Assembly (NCBI GenBank): GCA_903901045.1
Contig: CAIUPP010000099.1
Coordinates: 1 to 41,885 of the forward strand
Direction of reading: 5' to 3'
Source of the DNA: an uncultured Planctomycetota bacterium
GTDB lineage: Bacteria > Planctomycetota > Brocadiia > CAIUPP01
Length of the DNA stretch: 41,885 bases
The position numbers and the translations under genes are program-made. Positions within the stretch are counted from its first letter, which is position 1. Every line of letters starts with the position of its first letter. Below, piece by piece: positions 15,861-24,008 of the stretch. The notes beneath the pieces were generated by a model that saw only the letters and a program-made list of their open reading frames with translations, was not told the origin of the DNA and ran no database searches.

Positions 15861-16841
15861 CTACTTGCCTCCCATGCTGCTTTTTCGGTACATCCACTCT
15901 CCCAGCGGTATGAGCGCCGCTGCCGTCAGCACCCCTCCAAACACGTCCACCAGGTAGTGATAGCGGCAATAGACCGTTGCGGCGCTGAGCAGGACCACCA
16001 GTACCAGGTGGAACCAGCGCACCTTCGGAATGAACCGCCAGGAGAAGTAAAGCGTGCACAAGGCAATCGCCACGTGGCTGCTGGGGAACGCGGCGCCGGG
16101 CGTTTCCATATGCGCGTAGATGAACTTCATGACGTTGAAGAACGGCCCGGCGTCCAGCCCTGCCGGGTAGGCCAGCGGAAAGGCCGGGAACTGCTGACGA
16201 TCGAAGCCCGGCACCTCGACGCAGAATACGCGCGCTCCGACCACCGGCAGGATGATGTAGATGAGGTAGCAGATGTAAAACACGAAGGAGATGATCGATA
16301 CGTAGCGCCAGAATAACAGCCTGTCCCGAAGGTAGAGAATCAGCCCCACCCCCACGATCATGGCGTAATAGGAGAAATAGCACATGTAGAATAGTTCGCT
16401 GACAGGGAGATAAGGGAGCTTCTGCATGAAGCAGATGCTGGGCTGGCAGCCGAACAGGCTCTGGTCGAGCCGCATGAAGAAGCCGTCCAGGTACCCCGTG
16501 ACGAACATCTGATTGATCTCCCCCACCTCCCGATAGAAGAAGGAATAGAGGAGGATGGGGTAGAAGTGGCGGAGGAAGTCCAGCGCGCGGTTGCCGGGAT
16601 GCCGCGCATGCGCCCGGATGAGCCACTGGACCAAGAGGATGCAGGCGCCGTGGGAGGCCAGGAAGAGCGCTTTTCGGGCCGGGTCGCCGTGGTAGAGGAA
16701 CAGCACCATCAACCCCACGAGCAGCACATACCCCTGCGTCGCGTAGTCCACGAACGTGTAACCGTCGAGGCGGCAGAAACCGGGCCGCGCGTCGGGCTCA
16801 TTGGCCGCTTGGTTCGTCATTCGGGCTTCGTCATTCGTCAT
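15861..16841 (-). CDS. PAP2-superfamily membrane enzyme, possible ceramide head-group transferase
   Basis: This 326-residue protein has several membrane helices and the PAP2 phosphatase/phosphotransferase signatures: PGAAFPSSHVA (SSH at 254-256) and YCRYHYLVDVFGG (Arg293, His295, Asp299). The HYLVDV arrangement resembles the PAP2_3/Aur1-like branch, which includes inositol-phosphoceramide synthases. Directly downstream of three ceramide-type genes, it is inferred to add or remove the polar head group of ceramide; a lipid phosphatase is equally possible. The N-terminal MTNDEARMTNQ comes from the TTCGTCATTCG repeat. A second ATG at residue 8 is an alternative start. It is 10 bases after the reductase gene stop, so probably the last gene of the operon. 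Confidence 0.8.
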   Translation of the reverse strand: MTNDEARMTNQAANEPDARPGFCRLDGYTFVDYATQGYVLLVGLMVLFLYHGDPARKALFLASHGACILLVQWLIRAHARHPGNRALDFLRHFYPILLYSFFYREVGEINQMFVTGYLDGFFMRLDQSLFGCQPSICFMQKLPYLPVSELFYMCYFSYYAMIVGVGLILYLRDRLLFWRYVSIISFVFYICYLIYIILPVVGARVFCVEVPGFDRQQFPAFPLAYPAGLDAGPFFNVMKFIYAHMETPGAAFPSSHVAIALCTLYFSWRFIPKVRWFHLVLVVLLSAATVYCRYHYLVDVFGGVLTAAALIPLGEWMYRKSSMGGK

Positions 16842-16843
16842 TC
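16814..16843. repeat. TTCGTCATTCGG repeat supplying the PAP2 gene start
   Basis: This is a near-identical copy of the units at 7633-7661 and likewise provides the start codon and first residues of a coding sequence on the minus strand. Confidence 0.8.
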
Positions 16844-16851
16844 ACCCCGGT

Positions 16852-17835
16852 TCATATCCACCCGTTTTGCTCATACCAGTCCACCGTTCGCGCGATCCCT
16901 TCCTGCAAGGGGGCGGCGGCGGCGAAGTGGAGATCGCGGCGAATCGCTTCCACGGAACAGACCCAGCCGCCTGCCTTCAATTCGACGAGTTTCTGGCGGG
17001 TGAGGATGCCCGGCTTGCCGGTGACGCGCGCCAGCAGTTCCTGGGCAAGGCACAGCGGGTAAAGCGCCGCCGCCGGCACCGGGATCGGCAGGGTGCGGAC
17101 ATTCATGGCGGCGGCCGCTTCGCGCATGAACTCGCGCGCGTTGCTCGGCTCGGGGGAGGCAAGATGGTACGTCTTTCCATACGCCACGGGGTTCTCGATG
17201 CAGGCGACGACCGCCTCGGCGACGTCTCCTGCGTAGATGAGGCTGAACGGCATGCGCCCCCCGCCGATGAGCGGCGCCACGTGCCAGCGCACGGACTGGA
17301 AGACGCTCAGAAAATCGGTGTCGCGCGGTCCGTACACCGCCGCAGGACGCAGGATGGTGAATGGCGCGCGGCAGGATTCGCGCACCGCCTCCTCCGCCCG
17401 CAGCTTGCTCTTGCCGTACTCGGAGACGGGCTGCGGCGTGTCGCTCTCCAGCGCGGGGGATGCGGGCCCGGCCGGGTGGTTCGCGGCAAGGCTGGAGATG
17501 TGGATGAAGTGCTTGACGCCCCCCTGGACCTTGCTGACGGCGCGCACGAGGTTGCGCGTCCCCGCCTCGTTCACCTCATAGTACTCGGGAGTATGAACGA
17601 CCTTCGTCTTCCCGGCGCAGTGGATCACGCAGTCCACCCCCTGCAAGGCGCGCTCCAGCGAATCCGGGTCGCTCAGCGATCCCTGGCGGACCTCGACGTG
17701 CGGCAGGTGCTCGGCGATGAAGTTCGTCCGGCTCGTTCCCCGGAGCAGCGCGCTGACGGCGCACCCCCCCGCGCAGAGCCGGTCCAGAATGTGGCTGCCC
17801 ACAAACCCGTTGGCGCCGGTCAATAGAACTCTCAT
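16852..17835 (-). CDS. Extended SDR reductase, candidate ceramide reductase CerR
   Basis: This 327-residue NAD(P)-dependent extended short-chain dehydrogenase has the Rossmann motif TGANGFVG (residues 6-13) and the active-site YGKSK (Tyr140, Lys144) with Ser114/115. Family resemblance alone would suggest a dihydroflavonol-reductase-like epimerase. Its place after an SPT-like and a GNAT gene matches the Caulobacter ceramide genes, where an NAD-dependent epimerase-like protein (CerR) reduces the 3-keto group of 3-oxo-ceramide. That assignment is inference from context. The start overlaps the GNAT stop by ATGA (17835-17832), indicating translational coupling. Confidence 0.75.
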   Translation of the reverse strand: MRVLLTGANGFVGSHILDRLCAGGCAVSALLRGTSRTNFIAEHLPHVEVRQGSLSDPDSLERALQGVDCVIHCAGKTKVVHTPEYYEVNEAGTRNLVRAVSKVQGGVKHFIHISSLAANHPAGPASPALESDTPQPVSEYGKSKLRAEEAVRESCRAPFTILRPAAVYGPRDTDFLSVFQSVRWHVAPLIGGGRMPFSLIYAGDVAEAVVACIENPVAYGKTYHLASPEPSNAREFMREAAAAMNVRTLPIPVPAAALYPLCLAQELLARVTGKPGILTRQKLVELKAGGWVCSVEAIRRDLHFAAAAPLQEGIARTVDWYEQNGWI

Positions 17836-18947
17836 AGTGGCTTCTCGAAAATGCGGTAACTCTTATACGGTTTCGCCCCGACGCGCTCGAACATCCGGCG
17901 CGCCATGTGGTTATCCTCCAGCACCCAGGACATCTCGCAACTGTCGTACCCTTTCGGCAGGCCGTTCTTGAAGGTGTGGTAGATCAGCAGCGTCTCCACG
18001 CCGGAGTGGCGGAACTCCTCGATCACGCCGAGGGTAATGATGCGCACGCGGCGGATGGAGCGCCGGCCCAGCAGGAAGCGCAGCAGGCCGAAGGGAAAGA
18101 GCCGGCCGTTCATCTTCTTGAAGATCGGGTTGAAGTCCGGCAGTCCCAGCGAAAAGCCGACGGCGCGCCCCTCCTTCTCCGCAACGACCGCAAGGTCCGG
18201 GTCGATGATCTGCCGCAGCCCCTTGGCGGTGAAGCGGAACTCCTCGGCGGTCATCGGGATGAATCCCCAGTTCTTCTCCCAGGCGTGGTTGTAGACATCG
18301 AAGATGCGCTCCACCTCCTCGTTGAAGCGGCGCATGTCCAGCGGCCGCACCGTCACCTGCGTCTTCTCCCGCGCGCGGTCCGCGAACCGGACCAGGTAGT
18401 CGGGGATGCGGCCGATGGAGGCGTAGTTGTATGCCAGAAGATCCTTGGCGCGGTGATAGCCAAGGGATTCCATGAAGTCGAGGTAGTAACGCGGGGTGTA
18501 GGGCATCATCAGCGCGGGCAGACTGTCGAACCCTTCCGCCAGGAAACCGCATTCCTCGTTGGTGGAGAAGTTGAAGGGCCCGCGGATGACCGACATGTGG
18601 CGCTCGCGGAGCCACACTTCGGCGGCGCTCATCAGCGCGGCGGCGACGGCGGGGTCCTCGACGCACTCGAAGAAGCCGAAGAACCCGGCGCGCTCCCCCG
18701 CAAAGTCGTTATGGCGGCGGTTGATGTGCGCCGTCACGCGCCCCACGGTCCGCCCTTGCTCCCCTTTGGCGAGAAAATAGGCGACCTCGGTGAACGTGAA
18801 GAGCGGGTTCTTCGGGCCGAAGAATTCTTTGCGCTCCACCAGGAGCGGCGGGACGAAGAAGGGGTCGTTGCGATAGAGGCGCATCGGCCACTTGATGAAT
18901 TCATCCATCTCGCGGCGCGACGCCACCGACTGAACGTGAATCTGCAT
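17832..18947 (-). CDS. GNAT-fold acyltransferase, candidate bacterial ceramide synthase bCerS
   Basis: The 371-residue protein has a C-terminal GNAT-like fold (IRRVRIITLGVIEEFRHSGVETLLI, then WVLEDNHMARRMFERVGAKPYKSYRIF) and an N-terminal half with RGPFNFSTNEECG, EGFDSLPALMMPYTPRYY and GYHRAKDLLAY. This layout matches the large GNAT-related proteins that Caulobacter work identified as bacterial ceramide synthase, which N-acylates the sphingoid base. The ATG at 18947 is preferred to the one at 18956 because AGGA then lies about 9 bases upstream. It is coupled to the downstream reductase. A different N-acyltransferase specificity is the main alternative. Confidence 0.7.
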   Translation of the reverse strand: MQIHVQSVASRREMDEFIKWPMRLYRNDPFFVPPLLVERKEFFGPKNPLFTFTEVAYFLAKGEQGRTVGRVTAHINRRHNDFAGERAGFFGFFECVEDPAVAAALMSAAEVWLRERHMSVIRGPFNFSTNEECGFLAEGFDSLPALMMPYTPRYYLDFMESLGYHRAKDLLAYNYASIGRIPDYLVRFADRAREKTQVTVRPLDMRRFNEEVERIFDVYNHAWEKNWGFIPMTAEEFRFTAKGLRQIIDPDLAVVAEKEGRAVGFSLGLPDFNPIFKKMNGRLFPFGLLRFLLGRRSIRRVRIITLGVIEEFRHSGVETLLIYHTFKNGLPKGYDSCEMSWVLEDNHMARRMFERVGAKPYKSYRIFEKPL

Positions 18948-18966
18948 GTCGCCCATTCCTGTCGGA

Positions 18967-19128
18967 GTAACGCCTCAGTTACGGTCAGGAGGGCCGGGGT
19001 CTGGCTGCTTTTCGCCGTTGCGAAAAGATGCCTGACCCCTTCATCCGGAAAAGGGTCAGGCACATTTTTTGCTCCGCAAAAATGAGCCAGACCCTGTCGC
19101 GTATCCCCGACCGCAACTGAGGCATTAC
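18967..19128. mobile_element. MITE-like element: 20-bp inverted ends around two REP hairpins
   Basis: The outer arms 18967-18986 and 19109-19128 pair with two mismatches (consensus GTAAYGCCTCAGTTRCGGTC). Inside are two adjacent hairpins: 18996-19039 (GGGGTCTGGCTGCTTTTCGC paired with GCGAAAAGATGCCTGACCCC) and 19053-19094 (GGGTCAGGCAC... paired with ...GAGCCAGACCC). The inner GGGTC(A/T)GGC words are the same in both hairpins, in opposed orientations, like a bipartite REP (BIME). No transposase is encoded. The element sits between the SPT-like gene and the GNAT gene and would be transcribed within the operon. Confidence 0.75.
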
Positions 19129-19147
19129 CTATCGAAAGCCCCCCGCC

Positions 19148-20353
19148 TCAGATGATGCCGAGTTCCTTCCCGACCTTCTGCAGCTTCTCCAGCGCAAAGG
19201 ATATCTGCGCTTCCGTGTGGCTGGCCATCAGGCTGACGCGGGTCAGCGCGCCGTTGGGGGGGACCGCCGGCGGGACGACCGGGTTGACGAACAGTCCCTC
19301 CTCCTGGAGGCGCATGGCCATTTTGAGAGTTCGCAGCGCGTCCCCGGTGTGGATGGGGATGATCGGGGTTTCCGACACGCCGGTGTCGAAGCCGAGCCCC
19401 TTCAGCCCATCCCGCATCATGCGGGTGTTGCGCCAGAGCGCCTCGCGCCGTTCCGGCTCGCGCGCCATGATCTTCAGCGCGGCCAGGACGGCGGCGGCGT
19501 TGCCGGGGGTCATGCTGGCGCTGAAGATCAGCGCCCGCGAGTTGTGCCGGAGGAACTCGATGGTGTCGGCATCGGAGGCGATGAAGCCGCCCAGGGAGGC
19601 GAGCGATTTGCTGAAGGTCCCCATGATCAGGTGCACCCGGTCGGTCATTCCGAAATGGCTGACCGTGCCGGTCCCATTCTCCCCCAGGACGCCCAGCCCA
19701 TGCGCGTCATCCACCATGACCACGGCGCGATACTTCTCGGCGATCTCGACGATCTTCGGCAATGGAGCGATGTCCCCCCCCATGCTGAAGACACCATCCA
19801 CAACGATCAGCTTCCCGATCGCCGGGTCCAGCGGCTCGATCCTCTTCTCCAGGCCGGCCATATCGTTGTGGGGGAAACGCAGGAATTCGCCGCCGGAGAG
19901 CATACAGCCATCCACGATGCTGGCATGGTCATCCTTGTCGGCAATGACGTATTCCTTGCGCCCCACCAGCGCGCTGATCACGCCCAGGTTGGTCTGAAAG
20001 CCGGTGGAGTAGAGCAGCACCGCCGGCTTGCGGGTCAGCTTCGCCAGCTCCTCCTCCAACTGGATGTGAATGTCCAGGGTGCCGTTGAGGAACCGGGAGC
20101 CCGCGCAGCCGGAGCCGTACTTGTCAACCGCTTTCTTGACGGCGGTTTTGATCTCCGGGTGGTTGGTCAGGCCCAGGTAGCTGTTCGACCCGAGCATGAG
20201 GACCTTCTTCCCGTTGACGATGACCTCAGTGTCCTGTGCCGAGGAAATAGGCCGGAAATAGGGATAAAGGCCCAGGGCGCGAACCCGCTTGCTGTCCTGG
20301 TAATTGCGCACCTTGGACAACAGCGGCAGACCCTCGTCTTGTGCGGCGGGCAT
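19148..20353 (-). CDS. spt: Serine palmitoyltransferase-like alpha-oxoamine synthase
   Basis: This 401-residue PLP enzyme of the alpha-oxoamine synthase family would condense L-serine with a fatty acyl-CoA or acyl-ACP to 3-ketosphinganine, the first step of sphingolipid synthesis. Visible residues are GSNSYLGLT (55-63), YSTGFQTN, the PLP-stacking His143 (DDHAS), [10 protein letters not shown] (Asp215/216, His218) and the Schiff-base Lys249 in [12 protein letters not shown]. The N-terminal GLYPYFRPI and [16 protein letters not shown] look more like bacterial SPTs than BioF or Kbl. The ATG at 20353 has GGAGGAG six bases upstream. With the GNAT and SDR genes it makes a ceramide-synthesis set. 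BioF (biotin) is the alternative, but no other bio gene is present. Confidence 0.82.
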   Translation of the reverse strand: MPAAQDEGLPLLSKVRNYQDSKRVRALGLYPYFRPISSAQDTEVIVNGKKVLMLGSNSYLGLTNHPEIKTAVKKAVDKYGSGCAGSRFLNGTLDIHIQLEEELAKLTRKPAVLLYSTGFQTNLGVISALVGRKEYVIADKDDHASIVDGCMLSGGEFLRFPHNDMAGLEKRIEPLDPAIGKLIVVDGVFSMGGDIAPLPKIVEIAEKYRAVVMVDDAHGLGVLGENGTGTVSHFGMTDRVHLIMGTFSKSLASLGGFIASDADTIEFLRHNSRALIFSASMTPGNAAAVLAALKIMAREPERREALWRNTRMMRDGLKGLGFDTGVSETPIIPIHTGDALRTLKMAMRLQEEGLFVNPVVPPAVPPNGALTRVSLMASHTEAQISFALEKLQKVGKELGII

Positions 20354-20438
20354 AGGCAGCTCCTCCGGATAGGCCGATAGCCGATTCTTTCGCAAAGACT
20401 CTCGCAGCCGTCCAGGCTTGGAGTCGCGCAGCGATGGG

Positions 20439-20467
20439 ATTGTACCGGGCAGGCAGCGGTCATGCAA
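20439..20467 (-). promoter_or_regulatory. Candidate promoter of the ceramide locus
   Basis: On the minus strand TTGCAT (20467-20462), 17 bases, then TACAAT (20444-20439), about 85 bases upstream of the SPT-like start. The remaining 338-base gap (20354-20691) holds this promoter and the terminator at 20630-20658; no gene is seen. Confidence 0.55.
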
Positions 20468-20629
20468 ATCAGGTTCTTGCCAATCTTAGGCGGGCAGCGC
20501 CTTCTCCCCCGCCGCGCCTGCCGCGACAAGTCAGCCGGCGATGGCGCGCAAAGCCTCCCCGGTGGCTCTTGGGAGGGCATGGGCGAGGATTCCCGGCTTC
20601 GGAAACCCGCGGAGGATGGCAGGAATGAA

Positions 20630-20658
20630 ACGGGCGGCCTCGCGATGAGGCCGCCCGT
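20630..20658 (-). terminator. Intrinsic terminator of the small CxxC protein gene
   Basis: An 11-bp perfect stem (20631-20641 with 20647-20657) has a 5-base loop. On the minus strand the descending arm is followed by TTTCATTCC, a short T tract. It lies about 35 bases beyond the stop at 20692. Confidence 0.75.
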
Positions 20659-20691
20659 TCCGCTATTCCAGCGCGTGAGTCATTCTGCCGA

Positions 20692-21096
20692 TTACAACGC
20701 CCCGAATGGGCACTTGCCGCACTTCGGGCACTTGACCGTCTTTTCCCATTTCGCCCGGGCGCCCGGATCAGCGCCCTTCTCAAGATCGGCCGGCGGCATC
20801 GGGCTCGGGATCTTCGCCTTGCACGCGGCGCACGTCATGGGGCTGACCATGGTGTAGTCGCCCGAGGTGGGGCTCTTGTACGCGCCATCCTTCTGCCCCA
20901 GCTTCTCCCACTCCTGCAACTGCTTGGTGATGACCTCGCCGCTCTTCATGTCGATTCGCTCGACCGGCTGCTCGAGCACCCACTTCGGGGGCGTCGGCCC
21001 GCCGGTGGACAACCCTGCGCGCTTCGCCATGAAGATGATCGCGATCACGATCACAACGATCAGAACGGCCACCGCCGCAATCTTCTTAGCGCCCAT
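20692..21096 (-). CDS. Small membrane-anchored protein with zinc-ribbon-like CxxC pairs
   Basis: This 134-residue protein has one N-terminal membrane segment (about residues 5-23) followed by a soluble part with MTCAACKAKIP and, at the C-terminus, VKCPKCGKCPFG. The two CxxC pairs about 35 residues apart could bind one zinc ion. No family is recognised; similar single-span proteins occur in Planctomycetes-like genomes. The ATG has GGGAGG six bases upstream. It is a single-gene unit with its own promoter and terminator. Confidence 0.8.
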   Translation of the reverse strand: MGAKKIAAVAVLIVVIVIAIIFMAKRAGLSTGGPTPPKWVLEQPVERIDMKSGEVITKQLQEWEKLGQKDGAYKSPTSGDYTMVSPMTCAACKAKIPSPMPPADLEKGADPGARAKWEKTVKCPKCGKCPFGAL

Positions 21097-21143
21097 CCCA
21101 TACCTCCCGAAAAACCTGTAGATAGATGCCCGCTGACTTATAT

Positions 21144-21173
21144 ACTATAAGCACCTCGCCCCCCCACTTGCAA
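21144..21173 (-). promoter_or_regulatory. Candidate promoter of the small CxxC protein gene
   Basis: On the minus strand TTGCAA (21173-21168), an 18-base spacer with a run of Gs, and TATAGT (21149-21144). It is about 48 bases upstream of the start, in an AT-rich patch that stands out from its surroundings. Confidence 0.5.
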
Positions 21174-21273
21174 GAGCCCGCCCGCCCGGATGGCTTGACA
21201 AGAATGTGGGCCGCAGGACAGACTAGAACCTGTTTTGCTCTGTTGAAACCATGCCGGTTGGCAGGCCGAGCCG

Positions 21274-21317
21274 GTGGGGACACAAAACTTTCCTTTGGAA
21301 AGTTATTGTGTCCCCAC
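21274..21317. repeat. REP-like hairpin, GTGGGGACACAA family
   Basis: Arms 21274-21293 and 21297-21317 pair over 20 bases with a single-base bulge and a TTT loop. A half-site of the same family lies at 10891-10909. The 311-base gap 21097-21408 otherwise holds only the promoter at 21144-21173. Confidence 0.85.
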
Positions 21318-21408
21318 CTCGACCCGACAGGAACCGAGCGAACACGGGATGATTTTCGCATTCGCTGAACCACAGCGTTTTTTGCAGGTAAGCACCGAAA
21401 GGATTCAC

Positions 21409-23982
21409 ATGGACCACCCGCTTGCGGACCTCTTCGTTCAGCCCGACTACGACCGTTCCCGCGCCATCGTCAGCTTCACCGCCCCGGACGGATGCGAAGG
21501 GGTTGAATGGGAGGTTCTCGATGGGCGGAAGCGGGTGGATTCCGGGAGCGCAAAGACCGCCTCGAACAAGCCGGCGCGTTTCGAGGCCGCGCTGCCGGAC
21601 TTCAAACCCTGGAACGTCAACACGCCGCACCTCTACAAGCTGAGCCTGACCCTGAAGGTCAAGGGAAAGCGGGTGAAGGTGGCGCAGCCGTTCGGCATGC
21701 GCAGGATTCAAGCGACGCCGGAGGGGCTCTTCGTCAACAACGAGCGCTTCCTGGTCCGCGGCTTCATCCGCGGGCGCGAGGCGCACGACCACCCCAACCT
21801 GGAGAAGCTGCCGCTCAAGGAGTACTACGTCAAGAACATCCGCGCGGCCAAGGCGCACGGCTTCAATTTCATCCGCTTCCACTCCGTCATCCCGCCGACG
21901 GAATGCTTTGAGGCGGCGGACGAGCTGGGCATCTTCATCCACATCGAGATGCGCAAGTACTATGGCAAGTATCAGAAAGAGCGCAAGACGATGATGTTCG
22001 AGGGGGACTTGCTCAACGAGGCGGAATGGAGCGACATGGTGCGCCAACTGCGCAACCATCCGTCGCTGATGGTCTACTGCATGGGGAACGAGATCGACCA
22101 CCCCGGCCGCAACCCGCGCTGCGCACAAATCTACGAACTGACCAGGCAACTGGATCCCACGCGCCTGTTCATCGACACCTGCTCGCGCGGGGAATTCGAC
22201 CGCAAGGCGGTGGATTTCGACGTGCAGTTCATGAGCTACTTCTTCCCCTTCGGCAAAGATTACGGGATGTTCGAGAACACCCAGAACTGGCTGATCTACG
22301 GTTCCTGCACGGAGCTGCCGCTGATCGACCAGGACCGCGAGGACAATCCCACCTACCGCCTCACGCGCGTGATCCCCACGCCCCGTCCGGTGGTGGCGCA
22401 CGAGATCTGCCATTACATCGCGCTGCGCGACTTGGACGCGCTCGAAACGAAGTTCGCCAAGTTCAAGGCGGAGAAACCGTGGTGGATCGCGGAGTTGCGC
22501 AAATTGGTCGCGCTCAAGGGGTTGGAGAAAGACTACCCCCTGATGTTCGAAGCGAGCCGGCGGTTCCAACTCATCGGCTGGAAGCTGGGGATCGAGGGGG
22601 CGCGGCGCAGCCGGCTCTTGAGCGGTTTCCACTTCTTGCAGTTCTCCGATACGGACCGCTACGAGAATTCCAACGGCGTCGTAGACTGCTTCGACGACCC
22701 GCAGGGAATCGACCGAGAGAAATTCCTGCAGTTCAACGGCGACACCGTTCTGCTGGCCGACCTGCCGCGTCGCACCTTCTTCGAGGGGGAGAAGTTGGTG
22801 ATCCCCGTGCTCCTGTCGCACTTCTCGGCGGAGATCAAGGGAGAGGCGCAATTCCAGTTCAGCCTGAAGAGCAAGAGCGGGCCAGCGGTGGACATCACCG
22901 GCAAGCTCGGGCGCATGGACTTGAACGAGCGCGGCCGGCGAGAACTCTGCCGCATCACGATCAACCTGCCCCGGATCGAGCGCCCCGAGGCGCTGGAACT
23001 GACCTGCCGGCTGGAAGGAATGGCCGGCGCGGAGCGCATCGAGAACTGCTACGACCTCTGGCTCTACCCGGACCGGCCCGAATCGCTGCCGGCGATGAAA
23101 GCGACCGTGGCGCTGGACGAGGTGAACCTCCGTTCGCGCTACCCGCAGATCGAATCGCGCGGGAGCCTGGAGAAGCCGGAGCAGTTGCTCATCGCCAACC
23201 GCTTCAACGCGCAGGTGATCCGCCACCTCGCGGACGGAGGGGACGTGCTGATGCTCTACCGCGTGCCGGAGACGCGCGACCGGCGGGACCGCAACGCCCC
23301 CCGCGAGGAGTATTACCTCCCCGCCACGTGGGACCGGTTCAAGACGGTGATCTGGGATCGCGGCCACAACTGCGGGGCGTTCCTGCGCAAGAGCAAGGCG
23401 CTGGAGGGCTTCCCGCACGACGGCTTCATGGACCTGCAGTTCCAGGGGCTCGTGAACGATTGCGACAAGGTCTCTCTGGATGATTTCCCCATCGCGCTGG
23501 AGCCGATCATGCAGGGCGTGGACAAGCCGACGCGCGACCGGTTCGACGTTTACTCCTATGGTCTCCGGGAGTTGATGCCGGCGTACACGCTGCGTAAGTT
23601 CGCATATCTATGCGAGTTGCGCGTCGGCAAGGGGCGGCTGCTGGTCAGCGGCTTGAACTTCACCGGCGTGAGCAGCCGCCTCCCCGAAGCGTGCGCCCTC
23701 TTCGAATCGCTGCTTCGCTACGTCACCTCAGGCGACTTCAAACCGAAGACGAAGATATCCCCCGAAGCGCTGGAGAAGTACCTGCGGGAAAAGGGGAAAG
23801 CGCCGCGCATCCGGGAGCGCCGCATGACTCAGTACTGGCAGCTTGACGAGGAGCCGCTGGAGTCCAAGAAGTACTGGAAGGAGTCGCTCGAATACATCGG
23901 CGAGAAGGTCGTCATGGAAGACCAGGTCTGGCAGCACAGAGTCTCAACAAGCAAGACCGGCGGGAAGGAGAAGTCCGGCTGA
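21409..23982 (+). CDS. GH2-like glycoside hydrolase lacking the N-terminal jelly roll
   Basis: This 857-residue protein follows the glycoside hydrolase 2 plan. An Ig-like domain comes first (residues about 1-100, ending WNVNTPHLYKLSL and FGMRRI), then a TIM barrel beginning at LFVNNERFLVRGF. HPSLMVYCMGNEI carries the expected acid/base Glu228 after Asn227. Glu332 in PVVAHEICHY is the likely nucleophile. The beta-jelly-roll that usually precedes these domains is absent. The C-terminal part contains a class I amidotransferase-like or uncharacterised domain (LIANRFNAQVIRHLADGGDVLML). No signal peptide is seen. The ATG at 21409 has AAAGGA about 6 bases upstream; in-frame starts upstream run into the REP hairpin. 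Substrate unknown. Confidence 0.82.
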   Translation: MDHPLADLFVQPDYDRSRAIVSFTAPDGCEGVEWEVLDGRKRVDSGSAKTASNKPARFEAALPDFKPWNVNTPHLYKLSLTLKVKGKRVKVAQPFGMRRIQATPEGLFVNNERFLVRGFIRGREAHDHPNLEKLPLKEYYVKNIRAAKAHGFNFIRFHSVIPPTECFEAADELGIFIHIEMRKYYGKYQKERKTMMFEGDLLNEAEWSDMVRQLRNHPSLMVYCMGNEIDHPGRNPRCAQIYELTRQLDPTRLFIDTCSRGEFDRKAVDFDVQFMSYFFPFGKDYGMFENTQNWLIYGSCTELPLIDQDREDNPTYRLTRVIPTPRPVVAHEICHYIALRDLDALETKFAKFKAEKPWWIAELRKLVALKGLEKDYPLMFEASRRFQLIGWKLGIEGARRSRLLSGFHFLQFSDTDRYENSNGVVDCFDDPQGIDREKFLQFNGDTVLLADLPRRTFFEGEKLVIPVLLSHFSAEIKGEAQFQFSLKSKSGPAVDITGKLGRMDLNERGRRELCRITINLPRIERPEALELTCRLEGMAGAERIENCYDLWLYPDRPESLPAMKATVALDEVNLRSRYPQIESRGSLEKPEQLLIANRFNAQVIRHLADGGDVLMLYRVPETRDRRDRNAPREEYYLPATWDRFKTVIWDRGHNCGAFLRKSKALEGFPHDGFMDLQFQGLVNDCDKVSLDDFPIALEPIMQGVDKPTRDRFDVYSYGLRELMPAYTLRKFAYLCELRVGKGRLLVSGLNFTGVSSRLPEACALFESLLRYVTSGDFKPKTKISPEALEKYLREKGKAPRIRERRMTQYWQLDEEPLESKKYWKESLEYIGEKVVMEDQVWQHRVSTSKTGGKEKSG

Positions 23983-24008
23983 CGGAATCGCCCGACCGAT
24001 TCCGTCAG
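23979..24008. terminator. Bidirectional hairpin between convergent genes
   Basis: A perfect 12-bp stem (23979-23990 with 23997-24008) and a 6-base loop contain the stop codons of both the GH2-like gene and the SurA-like gene within the arms. There is no long T tract on either side, so it may act more as a transcript-end stabiliser. Confidence 0.65.

Noticed and set aside
19148-20353. Assignment as BioF (8-amino-7-oxononanoate synthase)
   Set aside because: No other biotin gene is present, the N-terminal motifs resemble SPT, and the downstream GNAT and SDR genes match a ceramide pathway; phylogeny would settle it.
21223-23418. 731-codon minus-strand frame opposite the GH2-like gene
   Set aside because: Antisense shadow; it runs through a REP hairpin and shows no domain.
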